A stretch of 64,000 nt of DNA from Muribaculum sp. (GTDB taxonomy: Bacteria > Bacteroidota > Bacteroidia > Bacteroidales > Muribaculaceae): the NCBI GenBank assembly GCA_009775095.1, contig VSOZ01000020.1:4163-68162 (forward strand), in the 5' to 3' direction. Below are positions 25,154 through 34,671 of this stretch, one piece after another. The notes beneath the pieces are model-generated. The model made no database searches, had not been told where the DNA came from, and saw only the letters and a program-made list of their open reading frames with translations. Positions within the stretch are counted from its first letter, which is position 1. Each line of letters starts with the position of its first letter. Made by a program: the position numbers and the translations under genes.

Positions 25154-28100
25154 ATGAAAATTAAACACTATTGCATTACGCTATTCTTTACGCTTTCCGC
25201 TGTGGTCTTGCCCGCACAACGTACAAAGCTATATACTTCTAACGGATTTCTCTCGAGCTGTCTTATCAATGATGTATATCAAGACTGTAAAGGATATATA
25301 TGGATAGCCACGGAGTATGGCTTGAATCGTTTTGACGGAACTCGGTTTACCACGTTTAAGCATATGTCCGGCAACGCCCTGTCGCTACGTGACAATTATG
25401 TACGTACCGTTCAGGAGGATTCCCGCGGACGGTTGCTTGTTGGATGCATTACGGGTTTGATGGAGTTTGATCGTGCTACAGAAGAGTTCCATGATATACC
25501 TCTTATATATGGCGATAAGCCGGTGCCGGCTCATGTGTCGGTCATAGCCCGACTGTCAAACGGTGAAATATGGATCGGAACAGCCGGTTACGGAGTGTTT
25601 CGTTATGATCCTTCTTCCGATACCGCCCGAAGCATGCATCATCTTGCACGTGCTGCCGGCAGTCTTCTTATAAGTGATATATATGAAGATGTCACTCATG
25701 CTATATGGATAGCTACCGAGGACAATGGTGTGTGTCGTTATTATCCGGCAGGAGATCGTTCGCGATCTTATAACCTTGAGTGTTCTTCGGTAGGAAATAA
25801 AGTGTCTGCCGTGATGGGGTCGTCTGAAGGTGACGTGTATGTAAGCTCGCTTGATGCCGGAGTCAGTCGATTATGTTATGGGTCTGAAGATTTCAAGCCG
25901 GTAGTGTATGCCGGAGGAGTCCTTTCGGTAAAGACTCTTGCCGTCTATGGAGGTGCTCTGTATGCCGGTACGGAAGGACACGGAGCCAAACTTATAGCTG
26001 GCGATCTATTGCTTGATGTGCCTTCAAGTTCGCCGTTTGTCGAGTTTAATCGTACCAAAGTGCACCGTATGCTTGAGGACCGTGACGGTAATTTATGGAT
26101 TGGTATGTTTCAGAAGGGGATAGCTTTGGTGCCTAAATTGCGTCATATGTTTGGCTATTACGGTAGAGCTGTGCACGAAAATCCTATAGGTGACGGCTGT
26201 GTTATGGCGGTGTATGTTGACAGCGGCCATAATTTGTGGGTAAGCTGTGATAATGACGGAGTGTATCGTCTTGATCCCGCAGGACGCAGGGTCGCTTATT
26301 ATCGTACACCCACCACGGTCATGTGTATTCTTGAGGATTCCCGGTCGCGTATGTGGATCGGTTCGTTTAACTCCGGCCTTTATCGGGTTGGCGATAATGG
26401 CTCTCTGCATGAGGTGCCTCGATTCGCAGAAAAGAAAATATGCAGTATTGTCGAAGCCGATAAGGGAGTGTTTTATCTTGGAACATTCGGTAACGGTCTG
26501 ATCCGTTATAACCCTGATGACGATACTTCGAGTGAGCTGTCATTTAAAGTCATGAAAAAGGCGGAGACGTCGATTGGAAACGATTGGATAAACAGTATGT
26601 TATATACGCCTTCCGGCCATTTATGGCTGGCCCATTATCAAGGTGTAAGCTGTTATGATACACGCTCCGGACGTTATATTAAATTGGGTGATAGTGAGAA
26701 TCTTGTTGACGGAGTCATAGCTTATTCGTTGATGCAGGATCATAAGGGCAACATCTGGTGCGGTACTTCTTATGGCATATATGTCTACGATGCGGTATCG
26801 GGTGAGATTGGCCATTATTCTTCAGATGACGGTTTGCCCAATTATGTTATCTGTGGTTTGTGTGAGGATGAGAGTCACAATGTATGGGTCAGTACCTACC
26901 ACGGTATATCCAAATTCATAGTCGATGAACGGCGCTTTGTGAATTTTGACTCCGGTGACGGTCTGCAGGGCAATGAATTTACTCATGGTGCTTATTGCAA
27001 TGACGGGAAAGGTATTGTATATTTTGGCGGTACGGATGGCGTGACTTCTTTTCATCCGCTTGACATTAATGACAATCAGCGTGTTTATACTCCGGTTATC
27101 ACCGGTTTTGATATTTTCTCTACTCCGGTCACCGCCTCGACTTTATCGGGCGGCCGTCATGTTATAGATACGGATCTTTCCGAAGCCGGCAGTGTAAGGC
27201 TGGCTCACTATGACAATACATTCAGCATAGCGTTTTCCACTTTTTCGTATGATAATCCCGATAAGCTTGTTTATGAATACCGTGTCAGGGAGCTTGGTAA
27301 AGACTGGCTTACGACACTTCCGGGCCAGAGTAGGGTTACGTTTAACAACATGTCGCCCGGCGACTACCGTTTTCAGGTGCGTGTAGCCGGAAATACGGAG
27401 CCGGATGCTCTTCGCGAACTTGACATCACTGTGTTGCCCCCATGGTACCGCTCATGGTGGGCGATATTGATATATTTGGGCGTAGCTGTATTTGTAAGTG
27501 TATGTGTAATGCACTTTTTACGTGATAAGGCCGACGAGCGCCGTCGTCAGCTTGAACGCCGACAGTCCGAGCAGCTGCTTGAGGCCAAGCTGCAGTTCTT
27601 TACCAATATCTCTCATGAGATACGCACTCCAATGACCCTTATTATAAGTCCGCTGGAGAAGCTGATTGCAAATTGTAAAGATACCCGTCTGCGTGAAACC
27701 TATATGATGATATTTCGCAATGCTCAGCGTATATTGCGCCTTGTCAATCAACTTATGGACATGCGTAAGATTGAAAAAGGGCAGATGCAGCTGCACTTCT
27801 CGGAGACCGACATGGTGCCTTACATAGAGGAGTCCATGCGTTCGTTTGAGTACATGGCTTATGAAAATGACGTGGTGTTTACGTTTCATCACTCGGTGCC
27901 GAGCCTGCCGGCATGGATCGATGTGAATAATTTTGACAAGATACTGATCAATATTCTGTCCAACGCATTCAAGTATACTCCGCGTGGAGGCCACATAGAC
28001 ATAACGCTTACCGAAGGAGAGGACTCCGGTGCTCTGCCGCCGCTTGACCGATATGTGGAGATCGCAGTTTCTGATAGTGGTATCGGCATAGATCCCGATA

Positions 28101-29158
28101 AGATAGAACGTATATTTGACAGGTTTTACCGTATCGAGAACGAGATAACCGGAGCCGTGGCTGGGGCCGGCATCGGTCTGCATTTGTGTCGTACGCTGGT
28201 TACACTTCATCATGGCACTATAGCGGCGCGAAATCATGTCGGTGCCACCGGATGTGAATTTATTATACGTCTTCCGGCAGGGGCCGACCACCTTACGGCG
28301 GAGGAACTTCAGGCGGTTACGGCACGGATGGCCCCCGGTTATGAGGTGCCGGTGACTCCTCTTTCCGATAAAAACGGGTCTAAAACACGCGCCGATATAA
28401 CGGTGGCTGTTGTTGAGGATGATGTGGATGTGAGAGAGTATCTTCGTCATGAGTTGTCGGAGAAATATAATGTGGTCACGTTTGCCAACGGCAATGAAGC
28501 TCTTGAAAATATTATTGCCGATGCTCCGGATATAGTTATAAGCGACGTTATGATGCCCGGTCTTGACGGGTTGTCGCTTTGCCGTAAATTGAAGCAGAAT
28601 ACAAATACTAACCACATACCGGTGATACTCCTTTCGGCAAAGGCTGAAAATGAGGATCGTATGACCGGCCTGCAGGCCGGTGCCGATTCCTACATGTCAA
28701 AGCCTGTGAGCATGGAGGTGCTTATGAGCACCATATCGGGCATGATAGCCAACCGTAAATTGTTGCGGGCTAAGTTCAGCGGCGTGCAGGATCAGGAGGA
28801 TGCTGTGAGAAAAATAACGATGAAGTCGCAAGACGAGATACTGCTTAACCGTATTATGGCTGTGATAAACGATAATCTGTCGTCGCCTGACCTGAGTGTT
28901 GAGCGGCTTGCCGAGGAGGTCGGACTCAGCCGCGTGCATCTGCATCGTAAACTGAAGGAGCTCACCAATATGTCAGCACGTGATTTTATAAAGAACTTAC
29001 GACTTAAACAGGCGGCCCGTCTACTTAAAGAACAGAAACTGAGTGTTGCTGAAGTTGCTTATGCAACGGGTTTCTCCAATCCGTCACATTTCACGGTTGC
29101 GTTTAAAGAGATGTTCGGTATGCCGCCGACACGTTACGCCGGTGCACGAAAGTCATGA
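25154..29158 (+). CDS. hybrid two-component system regulator (HTCS) of the xylan locus
   Basis: 1334 residues from the ATG at 25154 (a TTG ten codons earlier falls inside the promoter). Order: signal peptide (to about LPAQ); two beta-propellers of repeats such as GYIWIATEYGLNRFD and GNIWCGTSYGIYVYD (to about 690); Y_Y_Y domain (about 695-760); one membrane helix (about 768-790); HisKA with ISHEIRTP (His about 821); HATPase (about 925-1045); receiver with phospho-Asp in VISDVMMPG (about 1130); AraC-type HTH (about 1232-1334). The periplasmic part would bind xylo-oligosaccharides and the HTH would activate susC and the enzymes. It is divergent from susC, the usual arrangement. Confidence 0.95.
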   Translation: MKIKHYCITLFFTLSAVVLPAQRTKLYTSNGFLSSCLINDVYQDCKGYIWIATEYGLNRFDGTRFTTFKHMSGNALSLRDNYVRTVQEDSRGRLLVGCITGLMEFDRATEEFHDIPLIYGDKPVPAHVSVIARLSNGEIWIGTAGYGVFRYDPSSDTARSMHHLARAAGSLLISDIYEDVTHAIWIATEDNGVCRYYPAGDRSRSYNLECSSVGNKVSAVMGSSEGDVYVSSLDAGVSRLCYGSEDFKPVVYAGGVLSVKTLAVYGGALYAGTEGHGAKLIAGDLLLDVPSSSPFVEFNRTKVHRMLEDRDGNLWIGMFQKGIALVPKLRHMFGYYGRAVHENPIGDGCVMAVYVDSGHNLWVSCDNDGVYRLDPAGRRVAYYRTPTTVMCILEDSRSRMWIGSFNSGLYRVGDNGSLHEVPRFAEKKICSIVEADKGVFYLGTFGNGLIRYNPDDDTSSELSFKVMKKAETSIGNDWINSMLYTPSGHLWLAHYQGVSCYDTRSGRYIKLGDSENLVDGVIAYSLMQDHKGNIWCGTSYGIYVYDAVSGEIGHYSSDDGLPNYVICGLCEDESHNVWVSTYHGISKFIVDERRFVNFDSGDGLQGNEFTHGAYCNDGKGIVYFGGTDGVTSFHPLDINDNQRVYTPVITGFDIFSTPVTASTLSGGRHVIDTDLSEAGSVRLAHYDNTFSIAFSTFSYDNPDKLVYEYRVRELGKDWLTTLPGQSRVTFNNMSPGDYRFQVRVAGNTEPDALRELDITVLPPWYRSWWAILIYLGVAVFVSVCVMHFLRDKADERRRQLERRQSEQLLEAKLQFFTNISHEIRTPMTLIISPLEKLIANCKDTRLRETYMMIFRNAQRILRLVNQLMDMRKIEKGQMQLHFSETDMVPYIEESMRSFEYMAYENDVVFTFHHSVPSLPAWIDVNNFDKILINILSNAFKYTPRGGHIDITLTEGEDSGALPPLDRYVEIAVSDSGIGIDPDKIERIFDRFYRIENEITGAVAGAGIGLHLCRTLVTLHHGTIAARNHVGATGCEFIIRLPAGADHLTAEELQAVTARMAPGYEVPVTPLSDKNGSKTRADITVAVVEDDVDVREYLRHELSEKYNVVTFANGNEALENIIADAPDIVISDVMMPGLDGLSLCRKLKQNTNTNHIPVILLSAKAENEDRMTGLQAGADSYMSKPVSMEVLMSTISGMIANRKLLRAKFSGVQDQEDAVRKITMKSQDEILLNRIMAVINDNLSSPDLSVERLAEEVGLSRVHLHRKLKELTNMSARDFIKNLRLKQAARLLKEQKLSVAEVAYATGFSNPSHFTVAFKEMFGMPPTRYAGARKS

Positions 29159-29207
29159 CATAGAATTAGGTTATATATATATTTAGGGAAACCTCGGATA
29201 TTTATTT

Positions 29208-29238
29208 TTTGTTTTATGAAAATAAAAGCCTATTTTTG
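29208..29238 (+). promoter_or_regulatory. promoter of the DUF4492-cydAB operon
   Basis: TTTG (29208-29211), 19 nt, TATTTTTG (29231-29238): an exact Bacteroidales consensus match with ideal spacing. The leader before the ATG at 29253 would be about 9 nt. Confidence 0.7.
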
Positions 29239-29252
29239 TTAAAAACAATTAT

Positions 29253-29522
29253 ATGGACCCAAACCGAACTCCCCGAAGCGGCAATCTGCTGATGCGTATT
29301 ATCCGTTTTTATCGCGACGGATTTCGTTCTATGACCGTAGGTCGTTATCTGTGGGCCATGATTATAATAAAACTGTTTATACTGTTTTTTATCTTTAAGC
29401 TTTTTTTCTTTCCCGACCTGCTGCAGCGCGATTATGACAATGATGCCGACAGAGCACGTGCGGTGCGACACTCTATGACCGATTATAACCGAAATCAAGA
29501 AAATACATTACTAACACCTTAA
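29253..29522 (+). CDS. DUF4492 membrane protein, cytochrome bd-associated
   Basis: 89 residues: a basic amphipathic N-terminus (FYRDGFRSMTVGRYLWAMIIIKL), one strong membrane helix (about 35-53) and a charged tail. It matches DUF4492, a small protein nearly always encoded just before cydA in Bacteroidales. It is likely a small subunit or assembly partner of the bd oxidase, by analogy with CydX/CydS of other bacteria; this is inference from context. It is 6 nt from cydA in one operon. Confidence 0.85.
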   Translation: MDPNRTPRSGNLLMRIIRFYRDGFRSMTVGRYLWAMIIIKLFILFFIFKLFFFPDLLQRDYDNDADRARAVRHSMTDYNRNQENTLLTP

Positions 29523-29528
29523 TTAATT

Positions 29529-31100
29529 ATGGATGACTTAATTACTGTAGTCGACTGGTCGAGATGGCAATTTGCGCTGACGGCCATGTATCATTGGCTC
29601 TTTGTTCCGCTCACCATCGGATTGGCTCTCATTGTAGCTATCATGGAGAGCGTGTATGTAAAAAACAGGTCGGTCAAGTGGCTTGCCATGACTAAGTTCT
29701 GGATGCTGCTGTTCGGTATAAATTTTGCCATAGGCGTGGCCACCGGCATTATACTCGAATTTGAATTCGGCACCAACTGGTCAAACTACAGTTGGTTTGT
29801 CGGCGATATATTCGGTGCTCCGCTTGCCATAGAGGGTATAGTGGCTTTCTTTATGGAGTCGACTTTTATAGCCGTGATGTTTTTCGGATGGAAAAAAGTC
29901 AGTCCGAAGTTTCATCTCGCCGCCACATGGCTTACTGCCGCCGGTACTGCGTTGTCGGCATTGTGGATACTTGTAGCCAACTCATGGATGCAGCAGCCTG
30001 TGGGCATGGAGTTTGACCCGGCACAGATGCGAAATGTCATGGATGACTTCTGGGCATTGGTCTTTTCCGAGACCGCCAGAGCCAAGTTCACCCACACTGT
30101 GGCGAGTGCATGGGTTGTGGCCGGAGTGTTTGTTATCGGCGTAAGCTGTTGGTTCCTGCTTAAACGGCGCAATGTGGACATGGCCATGTCGTCAATCAAG
30201 ATTGCCGGCTGGGTAGGTGGTGCGGGTATACTTATAACTCTTGCCACCGGTGATATGTCGGCTGTGAGTGTGGCCAAACATCAGCCTATGAAACTTGCCG
30301 CAATGGAAGGACTCTATAACGGTAAGTGCGGACAGGAGATTGTGGCTTTCGGTATATTGAACCCTGCCAAGACTATAAATAATGACGAGAAGCCTTATCT
30401 TTTTGATATAAGTGTACCTTATGGATTGTCATTTCTTGCCACGCACAACCCTCATGCTTTTGTGCCCGGCATAAGTGACCTTATCAACGGTGTAAGACTT
30501 ACGGAAAACGGCGATACGGTAGATGCGGTCAGCTATGCCGACCGTATAAAGATCGGTCGGGAAGCCCATGAGGCGCTCCGCCAATACGACTCGGCTATGG
30601 CTGCCGGCGATAAGAGCGCCATGGCTGCCGCCGCCGAAGAAATAAAGGCCAAATACGAGTATTTCGGCTACGGCTATCTTGACAGCCCCGATGAGGCCGT
30701 GCCTCCGGTTGCGCTTACTTTCTATGCCTTCAGGGTCATGGTTATGGCCGGAGGTTATCTGCTGCTGTTCTTTGCCGTGGCTCTTTTTGCCGTCTACTAT
30801 CGCCCCAAATGGTTGCAAAACCGTGTGGTTAACTGGATAGGTATCCTGTCCATCGCGGTTGTATGGGTATGCTCTCAGAGCGGCTGGATAACCGCCGAAG
30901 TGGGCCGTCAGCCGTGGGTAATACAGGACATCATGCCTACAAAGGCAGCTATAAGCGCCATCTCTTCATCATCGGTAATCGTGACATTCTTTATGTTTGC
31001 CGCCGTATTTACCATACTTCTTGTTGCGGAGATCAGCATCATGCTCACGCAGATCAACAAACATTCCAAGGAAGATATTACTACAATCTCAAATGAATAA
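29529..31100 (+). CDS. cydA: cytochrome bd oxidase subunit I
   Basis: 523 residues with about nine membrane helices. The heme ligand region AMYHWLFVPLTIGLAL (H22) and the GRQPW motif near the C-terminus (EVGRQPWVIQ) identify CydA, which binds hemes b558, b595 and d. It oxidises quinol and reduces oxygen to water at very low oxygen levels, protecting an anaerobe and allowing nanaerobic growth. It follows the DUF4492 gene by 6 nt and precedes cydB by 5 nt. Confidence 0.97.
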   Translation: MDDLITVVDWSRWQFALTAMYHWLFVPLTIGLALIVAIMESVYVKNRSVKWLAMTKFWMLLFGINFAIGVATGIILEFEFGTNWSNYSWFVGDIFGAPLAIEGIVAFFMESTFIAVMFFGWKKVSPKFHLAATWLTAAGTALSALWILVANSWMQQPVGMEFDPAQMRNVMDDFWALVFSETARAKFTHTVASAWVVAGVFVIGVSCWFLLKRRNVDMAMSSIKIAGWVGGAGILITLATGDMSAVSVAKHQPMKLAAMEGLYNGKCGQEIVAFGILNPAKTINNDEKPYLFDISVPYGLSFLATHNPHAFVPGISDLINGVRLTENGDTVDAVSYADRIKIGREAHEALRQYDSAMAAGDKSAMAAAAEEIKAKYEYFGYGYLDSPDEAVPPVALTFYAFRVMVMAGGYLLLFFAVALFAVYYRPKWLQNRVVNWIGILSIAVVWVCSQSGWITAEVGRQPWVIQDIMPTKAAISAISSSSVIVTFFMFAAVFTILLVAEISIMLTQINKHSKEDITTISNE

Positions 31101-31105
31101 CTATC

Positions 31106-32245
31106 ATGGCACTTGAACATTTACAGATATATTGGTGGCTGCTCATATCGGTATTGGGCGCACTTCTCGTATTTTTGCTGTTTGTGCAGGGCGGGCAGTC
31201 CATGCTCCCGTGCACGCGCAACGCTGTTGACCGCAATCTGATGATAAACTCCATAGGACGTAAGTGGGAGCTTACTTTCACTACGCTTGTGGTGTTTGGC
31301 GGCGCGTTTTTCGCTTCGTTCCCGTTGTTTTACAGCACGAGCTTCGGCGGCGCTTACTGGCTGTGGATGCTTATCCTGTTTACATTTGTAGGACAGGCTG
31401 TTAGTTTCCAGTATCGCCGCAAGGCCGGAAATATCTACGGTACAGGTTTCTATGACTGGCTACTCCTGCTTAACGGTTGCCTCGGATGCTTTCTGCTCGG
31501 AGTGGCGGTGTCGATGTTCTTCTTCGGCTCGGAATTTTCGGTGACGATGGGAAATATTCTTGATCCCGGTGCACCGGTGATTTCGCGTTGGGCGCCGACT
31601 CACGGCTTCGAGGCCATATTCTGCTGGAAAAACTGGATACTCGGCTTTGCCGTTCTTTTCCTTGCCCGTACACAGGGTGCGCTTTACTTTATGAACAATA
31701 TCGGCGGCGACGACCGGTTCTTTGACCTTAACAAGCGCCGTGTGCTTGTCAACGGTGTCATATTTGTGCTTTTCTTCGTGGCTTTTGTCGTTATGCTTTG
31801 GCTTGCCGACGGATATACAACCACGGGTGAACACAGCTTTGAAGTGACCCCGCACAAGTACTTCCTCAACTACGTTGAGATGTGGTGGTGTCTTGTCCTC
31901 TTCCTTATCGGCGTGGTCATGGTGCTTTATGCGGTGTTGAAATCTTCGTTTGCCAAGCACTACACCAAGGGCATATGGTGGTCTGGCACAGGCACTGTGC
32001 TTGTGGTGCTGACCTTGTTTTGGGTGGCCGGTTACAACAATACTCCTTACTATCCGTCGCTCACCGACCCGTCGAGTTCGCTTACCATACAGAACAGCTC
32101 CTCTACTTACTTCACCCTAAAGGTGATGAGCTTCGTGTCGATACTTGTGCCGTTTGTTGTGGCATATATAGCCTATGTATGGCATAAGATGGACCGCAGC
32201 CCACTTACTCCCCGCGAGATGGAAGGCGACGACCACTCGTATTGA
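31106..32245 (+). CDS. cydB: cytochrome bd oxidase subunit II
   Basis: 379 residues, about eight membrane helices, CydB family. The N-terminal YWWLLISVLGALLVFLLFVQGGQ helix and C-terminal helix followed by a short charged tail are typical. It pairs with CydA as a structural subunit. No cydCD exporter genes are found beside it, so heme assembly functions are elsewhere. Confidence 0.95.
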   Translation: MALEHLQIYWWLLISVLGALLVFLLFVQGGQSMLPCTRNAVDRNLMINSIGRKWELTFTTLVVFGGAFFASFPLFYSTSFGGAYWLWMLILFTFVGQAVSFQYRRKAGNIYGTGFYDWLLLLNGCLGCFLLGVAVSMFFFGSEFSVTMGNILDPGAPVISRWAPTHGFEAIFCWKNWILGFAVLFLARTQGALYFMNNIGGDDRFFDLNKRRVLVNGVIFVLFFVAFVVMLWLADGYTTTGEHSFEVTPHKYFLNYVEMWWCLVLFLIGVVMVLYAVLKSSFAKHYTKGIWWSGTGTVLVVLTLFWVAGYNNTPYYPSLTDPSSSLTIQNSSSTYFTLKVMSFVSILVPFVVAYIAYVWHKMDRSPLTPREMEGDDHSY

Positions 32246-32266
32246 TACTGACATATAAATTGCATT

Positions 32267-32863
32267 ATGGGCGATACTTTTTATACACTTGAGTCTGCAT
32301 CGGAAGGATGCTATAAAGAGAAGATGAGCAAGTTTCTCGCTTTTGCCGTGCCGGTGTCGGGTGTGGTGGAGGCGAAGGAAGTTATCGCCTCATATCAGAA
32401 GAAGTATCATGACGCGCGACATGTGTGCTGGGCCTATATGACGGGCGCATCGCGTCTTGACTTTCAGTGCAACGACAACGGAGAGCCGTCGGGTACTGCG
32501 GGCAAGCCGATTCTCGGTCAGATAAATTCGTTCAATCTCACAAATGTCGTTATTGTCGTAGTGCGCTATTTCGGTGGCATAAAACTCGGCACCGGCGGTC
32601 TTATCGTGGCTTATCGCGAGGCGGCGAGGGAGGCTATATTGGCAGGCCGTATAATAGAGTGCCATGAGCAGCGCGAGATAACGTTTACGTTTCCCTACAT
32701 GGTGATGAACGACGTGATGCGTGCGGTAAAAGACCCGGAGATCAAAATCCTAAATCAGACGTTTGACAACTCTTGTGAGATGTCTGTAACAATACGCGCC
32801 GACTATGCTGATGCATTGTCGGCGCGTTTATCCGATATATCTGGTGTCAGTTTTCGTCCTTAG
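32267..32863 (+). CDS. YigZ/IMPACT family protein
   Basis: 198 residues. The N-terminal UPF0029/IMPACT domain (about 15-125) carries the hallmark strings DARHVCWAYMTG, NDNGEPSGTAGKPIL and VVRYFGGIKLGTGGLIVAY; a small C-terminal DUF1949-like domain follows (about 135-198). Family members have been linked to translation control and RNA binding, but a precise role is not established. It lies 21 nt after cydB and may be cotranscribed. It converges with queA with only 11 nt between the two stops. Confidence 0.9.
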   Translation: MGDTFYTLESASEGCYKEKMSKFLAFAVPVSGVVEAKEVIASYQKKYHDARHVCWAYMTGASRLDFQCNDNGEPSGTAGKPILGQINSFNLTNVVIVVVRYFGGIKLGTGGLIVAYREAAREAILAGRIIECHEQREITFTFPYMVMNDVMRAVKDPEIKILNQTFDNSCEMSVTIRADYADALSARLSDISGVSFRP

Positions 32864-32874
32864 ACGACGCTCTA

Positions 32875-33924
32875 TCAGATGATGAGCATGGCGTCGCCGT
32901 ATGCTCCGAAGCGGTATTTCTCCTTTACGGCCACTTCATAGGCGTGCATTACGAGGTCATATCCGCCAAACGCGGCCACCATCATGAGCATGGTCGAGTA
33001 GGGCATGTGAAATCCGCTTACCATGGCGGAGGCCACCGTGAAGTCGTAGGGCGGGAAGATGAATTTGTTGGTCCAGCCCGTGAATGTCTTCATGTGGCCG
33101 CCCATACTTACCGCGCTTTCTATGCCGCGGAGCACTGAAGTGCCTACCGCACATACCTGCCTGCCGTTGTCTTTGGCATTGTTCACAAGGTCGACAAGCT
33201 GCGGAGTTACCTCCATCTCTTCCGAGTCCATGCGGTGTTTTGTAAGATCCTCCACGTCGATTTCGCGATAGTTGCCAAGACCCGAATGGACGGTCAGGAA
33301 GCCTGCTTCCACGCCTTTTATCTCAAGGCGTTTCATAAGCTCGCGGCTGAAGTGAAGACCGGCCGACGGAGCCACCACCGCACCTTCGTTATGGGCGAAT
33401 ATACACTGATAGCGCTCTGCGTCTTCAGGTTCGGGAGTGCGTTTTATATAGGGGGGCAGGGGAGTCTGTCCCAGTTTGTACAGGGCATCCTTGAACTCTT
33501 CATGACTCCCATCGTAGAGGAAGCGCAGTGTGCGGCCGCGCGAGGTAGTGTTGTCGATGACTTCTGCTACCATCGACTCGTCGTCGCCGAAATATAGCTT
33601 GTTGCCTATGCGTATCTTGCGCGCCGGTTCTACAAGTACATCCCAGAGCTTGTTTTCTTCATTCAATTCACGTAGCAGAAATACCTCGATTCTCGCTCCG
33701 GTCTTCTCCTTGTTGCCGTAGAGCAGCGCCGGAAATACTTTGGTGTCGTTGAATACAAACACGTCGCCGTCACCGAAAAAGTTGATTATATCCTTGAACC
33801 GGAGGTGCTCTATCTCGCCGGTGTCGCGGTGGACAACCATCATGCGTGCTTCGTCGCGGACCTCACAAGGATGAGAGGCTATGAGGTCATCGGGGAGCTT
33901 GAATTTGAATTGAGAAAGTTTCAT
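32875..33924 (-). CDS. queA: S-adenosylmethionine:tRNA ribosyltransferase-isomerase QueA
   Basis: 349 residues, usual length. It transfers the ribose of SAM to preQ1 in tRNA to form epoxyqueuosine. It starts MKLSQFKFKLPDDLIASHP and contains the GAVVAPSAGLHFS and VGTSVLRGIES motifs that define the family. It is the last gene of the ftsX-DUF3098-uppP-truB-queA run, 20 nt after truB, giving two tRNA modification genes in one operon. Confidence 0.97.
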   Translation of the reverse strand: MKLSQFKFKLPDDLIASHPCEVRDEARMMVVHRDTGEIEHLRFKDIINFFGDGDVFVFNDTKVFPALLYGNKEKTGARIEVFLLRELNEENKLWDVLVEPARKIRIGNKLYFGDDESMVAEVIDNTTSRGRTLRFLYDGSHEEFKDALYKLGQTPLPPYIKRTPEPEDAERYQCIFAHNEGAVVAPSAGLHFSRELMKRLEIKGVEAGFLTVHSGLGNYREIDVEDLTKHRMDSEEMEVTPQLVDLVNNAKDNGRQVCAVGTSVLRGIESAVSMGGHMKTFTGWTNKFIFPPYDFTVASAMVSGFHMPYSTMLMMVAAFGGYDLVMHAYEVAVKEKYRFGAYGDAMLII

Positions 33925-33944
33925 ATACTAAAATTTCTTGTTGT

Positions 33945-34661
33945 TTATGCTTTGTCATTGTCTTCGGGCATCTCTATCGGTGTCTCCTTTATAAGGGTCA
34001 CCGCGTTGTCTACCGTCATGCAGCGGTCTACCGCTATTTCGCCGACTCTCGTGCGACGCAGGGCGGTCAGATGACCTCCCGAACCGAGTGCTTCGCCGAT
34101 GTCGCGGGCAAGTGCGCGTATGTATGTGCCCTTGCTACATACAACTTTTACCGTTATGCTTTCGGGCGTGAATTCGAGAAGCTCGATCGTGTCGATTACC
34201 AGAAGTTTCGGTTTTATCGTCACTTCATCGCCCCGTCGTGCACGCTTGTATGCGCGTTCGCCGTTGATTTTACATGCTGAAAAAGCCGGCGGTATCTGTG
34301 ATATCGGGCCTATGAAGCGCTTCAAGGTCTCTTCGACCAGCTCACGGGTTATGTGGCCGGTCGGGTATGTGGCGTCGATCTCTGTTTCGAGGTCAAATGA
34401 CGGAGTGGTGGCGCCGAGGGCTATGGTGGCCACATACTCTTTTGTCCGGGCCTGCAGTTCGTCGATAAGCTTGGTCGCTTTGCCGGTACACACCATCATC
34501 ACCCCTGTTGCGAGTGGGTCGAGAGTACCTGCATGTCCGACTTTGAGCTTTTTGACTTTCAGCCGGCGCAAAAGAGCACCCCGTATTCGCTTTACCGCGT
34601 CAAACGATGTCCAGCCGTAAGGCTTATCGATGTATAATATCTCTCCGTCTAAAAAATTCAT
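33945..34661 (-). CDS. truB: tRNA pseudouridine(55) synthase TruB
   Basis: 238 residues. It makes pseudouridine 55 in the T loop of tRNAs. The catalytic Asp is D48 in GHAGTLDPLATGVM, preceded by DKPYGWTSFDAV and followed later by the CSKGTYIRALARDIG block. The C-terminal PUA domain is missing or very short, which is common in Bacteroidota. It lies 10 nt after uppP. Confidence 0.96.
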   Translation of the reverse strand: MNFLDGEILYIDKPYGWTSFDAVKRIRGALLRRLKVKKLKVGHAGTLDPLATGVMMVCTGKATKLIDELQARTKEYVATIALGATTPSFDLETEIDATYPTGHITRELVEETLKRFIGPISQIPPAFSACKINGERAYKRARRGDEVTIKPKLLVIDTIELLEFTPESITVKVVCSKGTYIRALARDIGEALGSGGHLTALRRTRVGEIAVDRCMTVDNAVTLIKETPIEMPEDNDKA

Positions 34662-34671
34662 GCCCTTATTT

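Noticed and set aside
27518..28615. 365-codon open frame antisense to the kinase/receiver part of the HTCS
   Set aside because: It mirrors a strongly conserved coding region on the other strand, its translation resembles no protein, and it has no promoter box or terminator. It is a by-product of codon use.
31460..31960. 166-codon open frame antisense to cydB
   Set aside because: Low-complexity Lys/His/Glu-rich translation lying fully within cydB.
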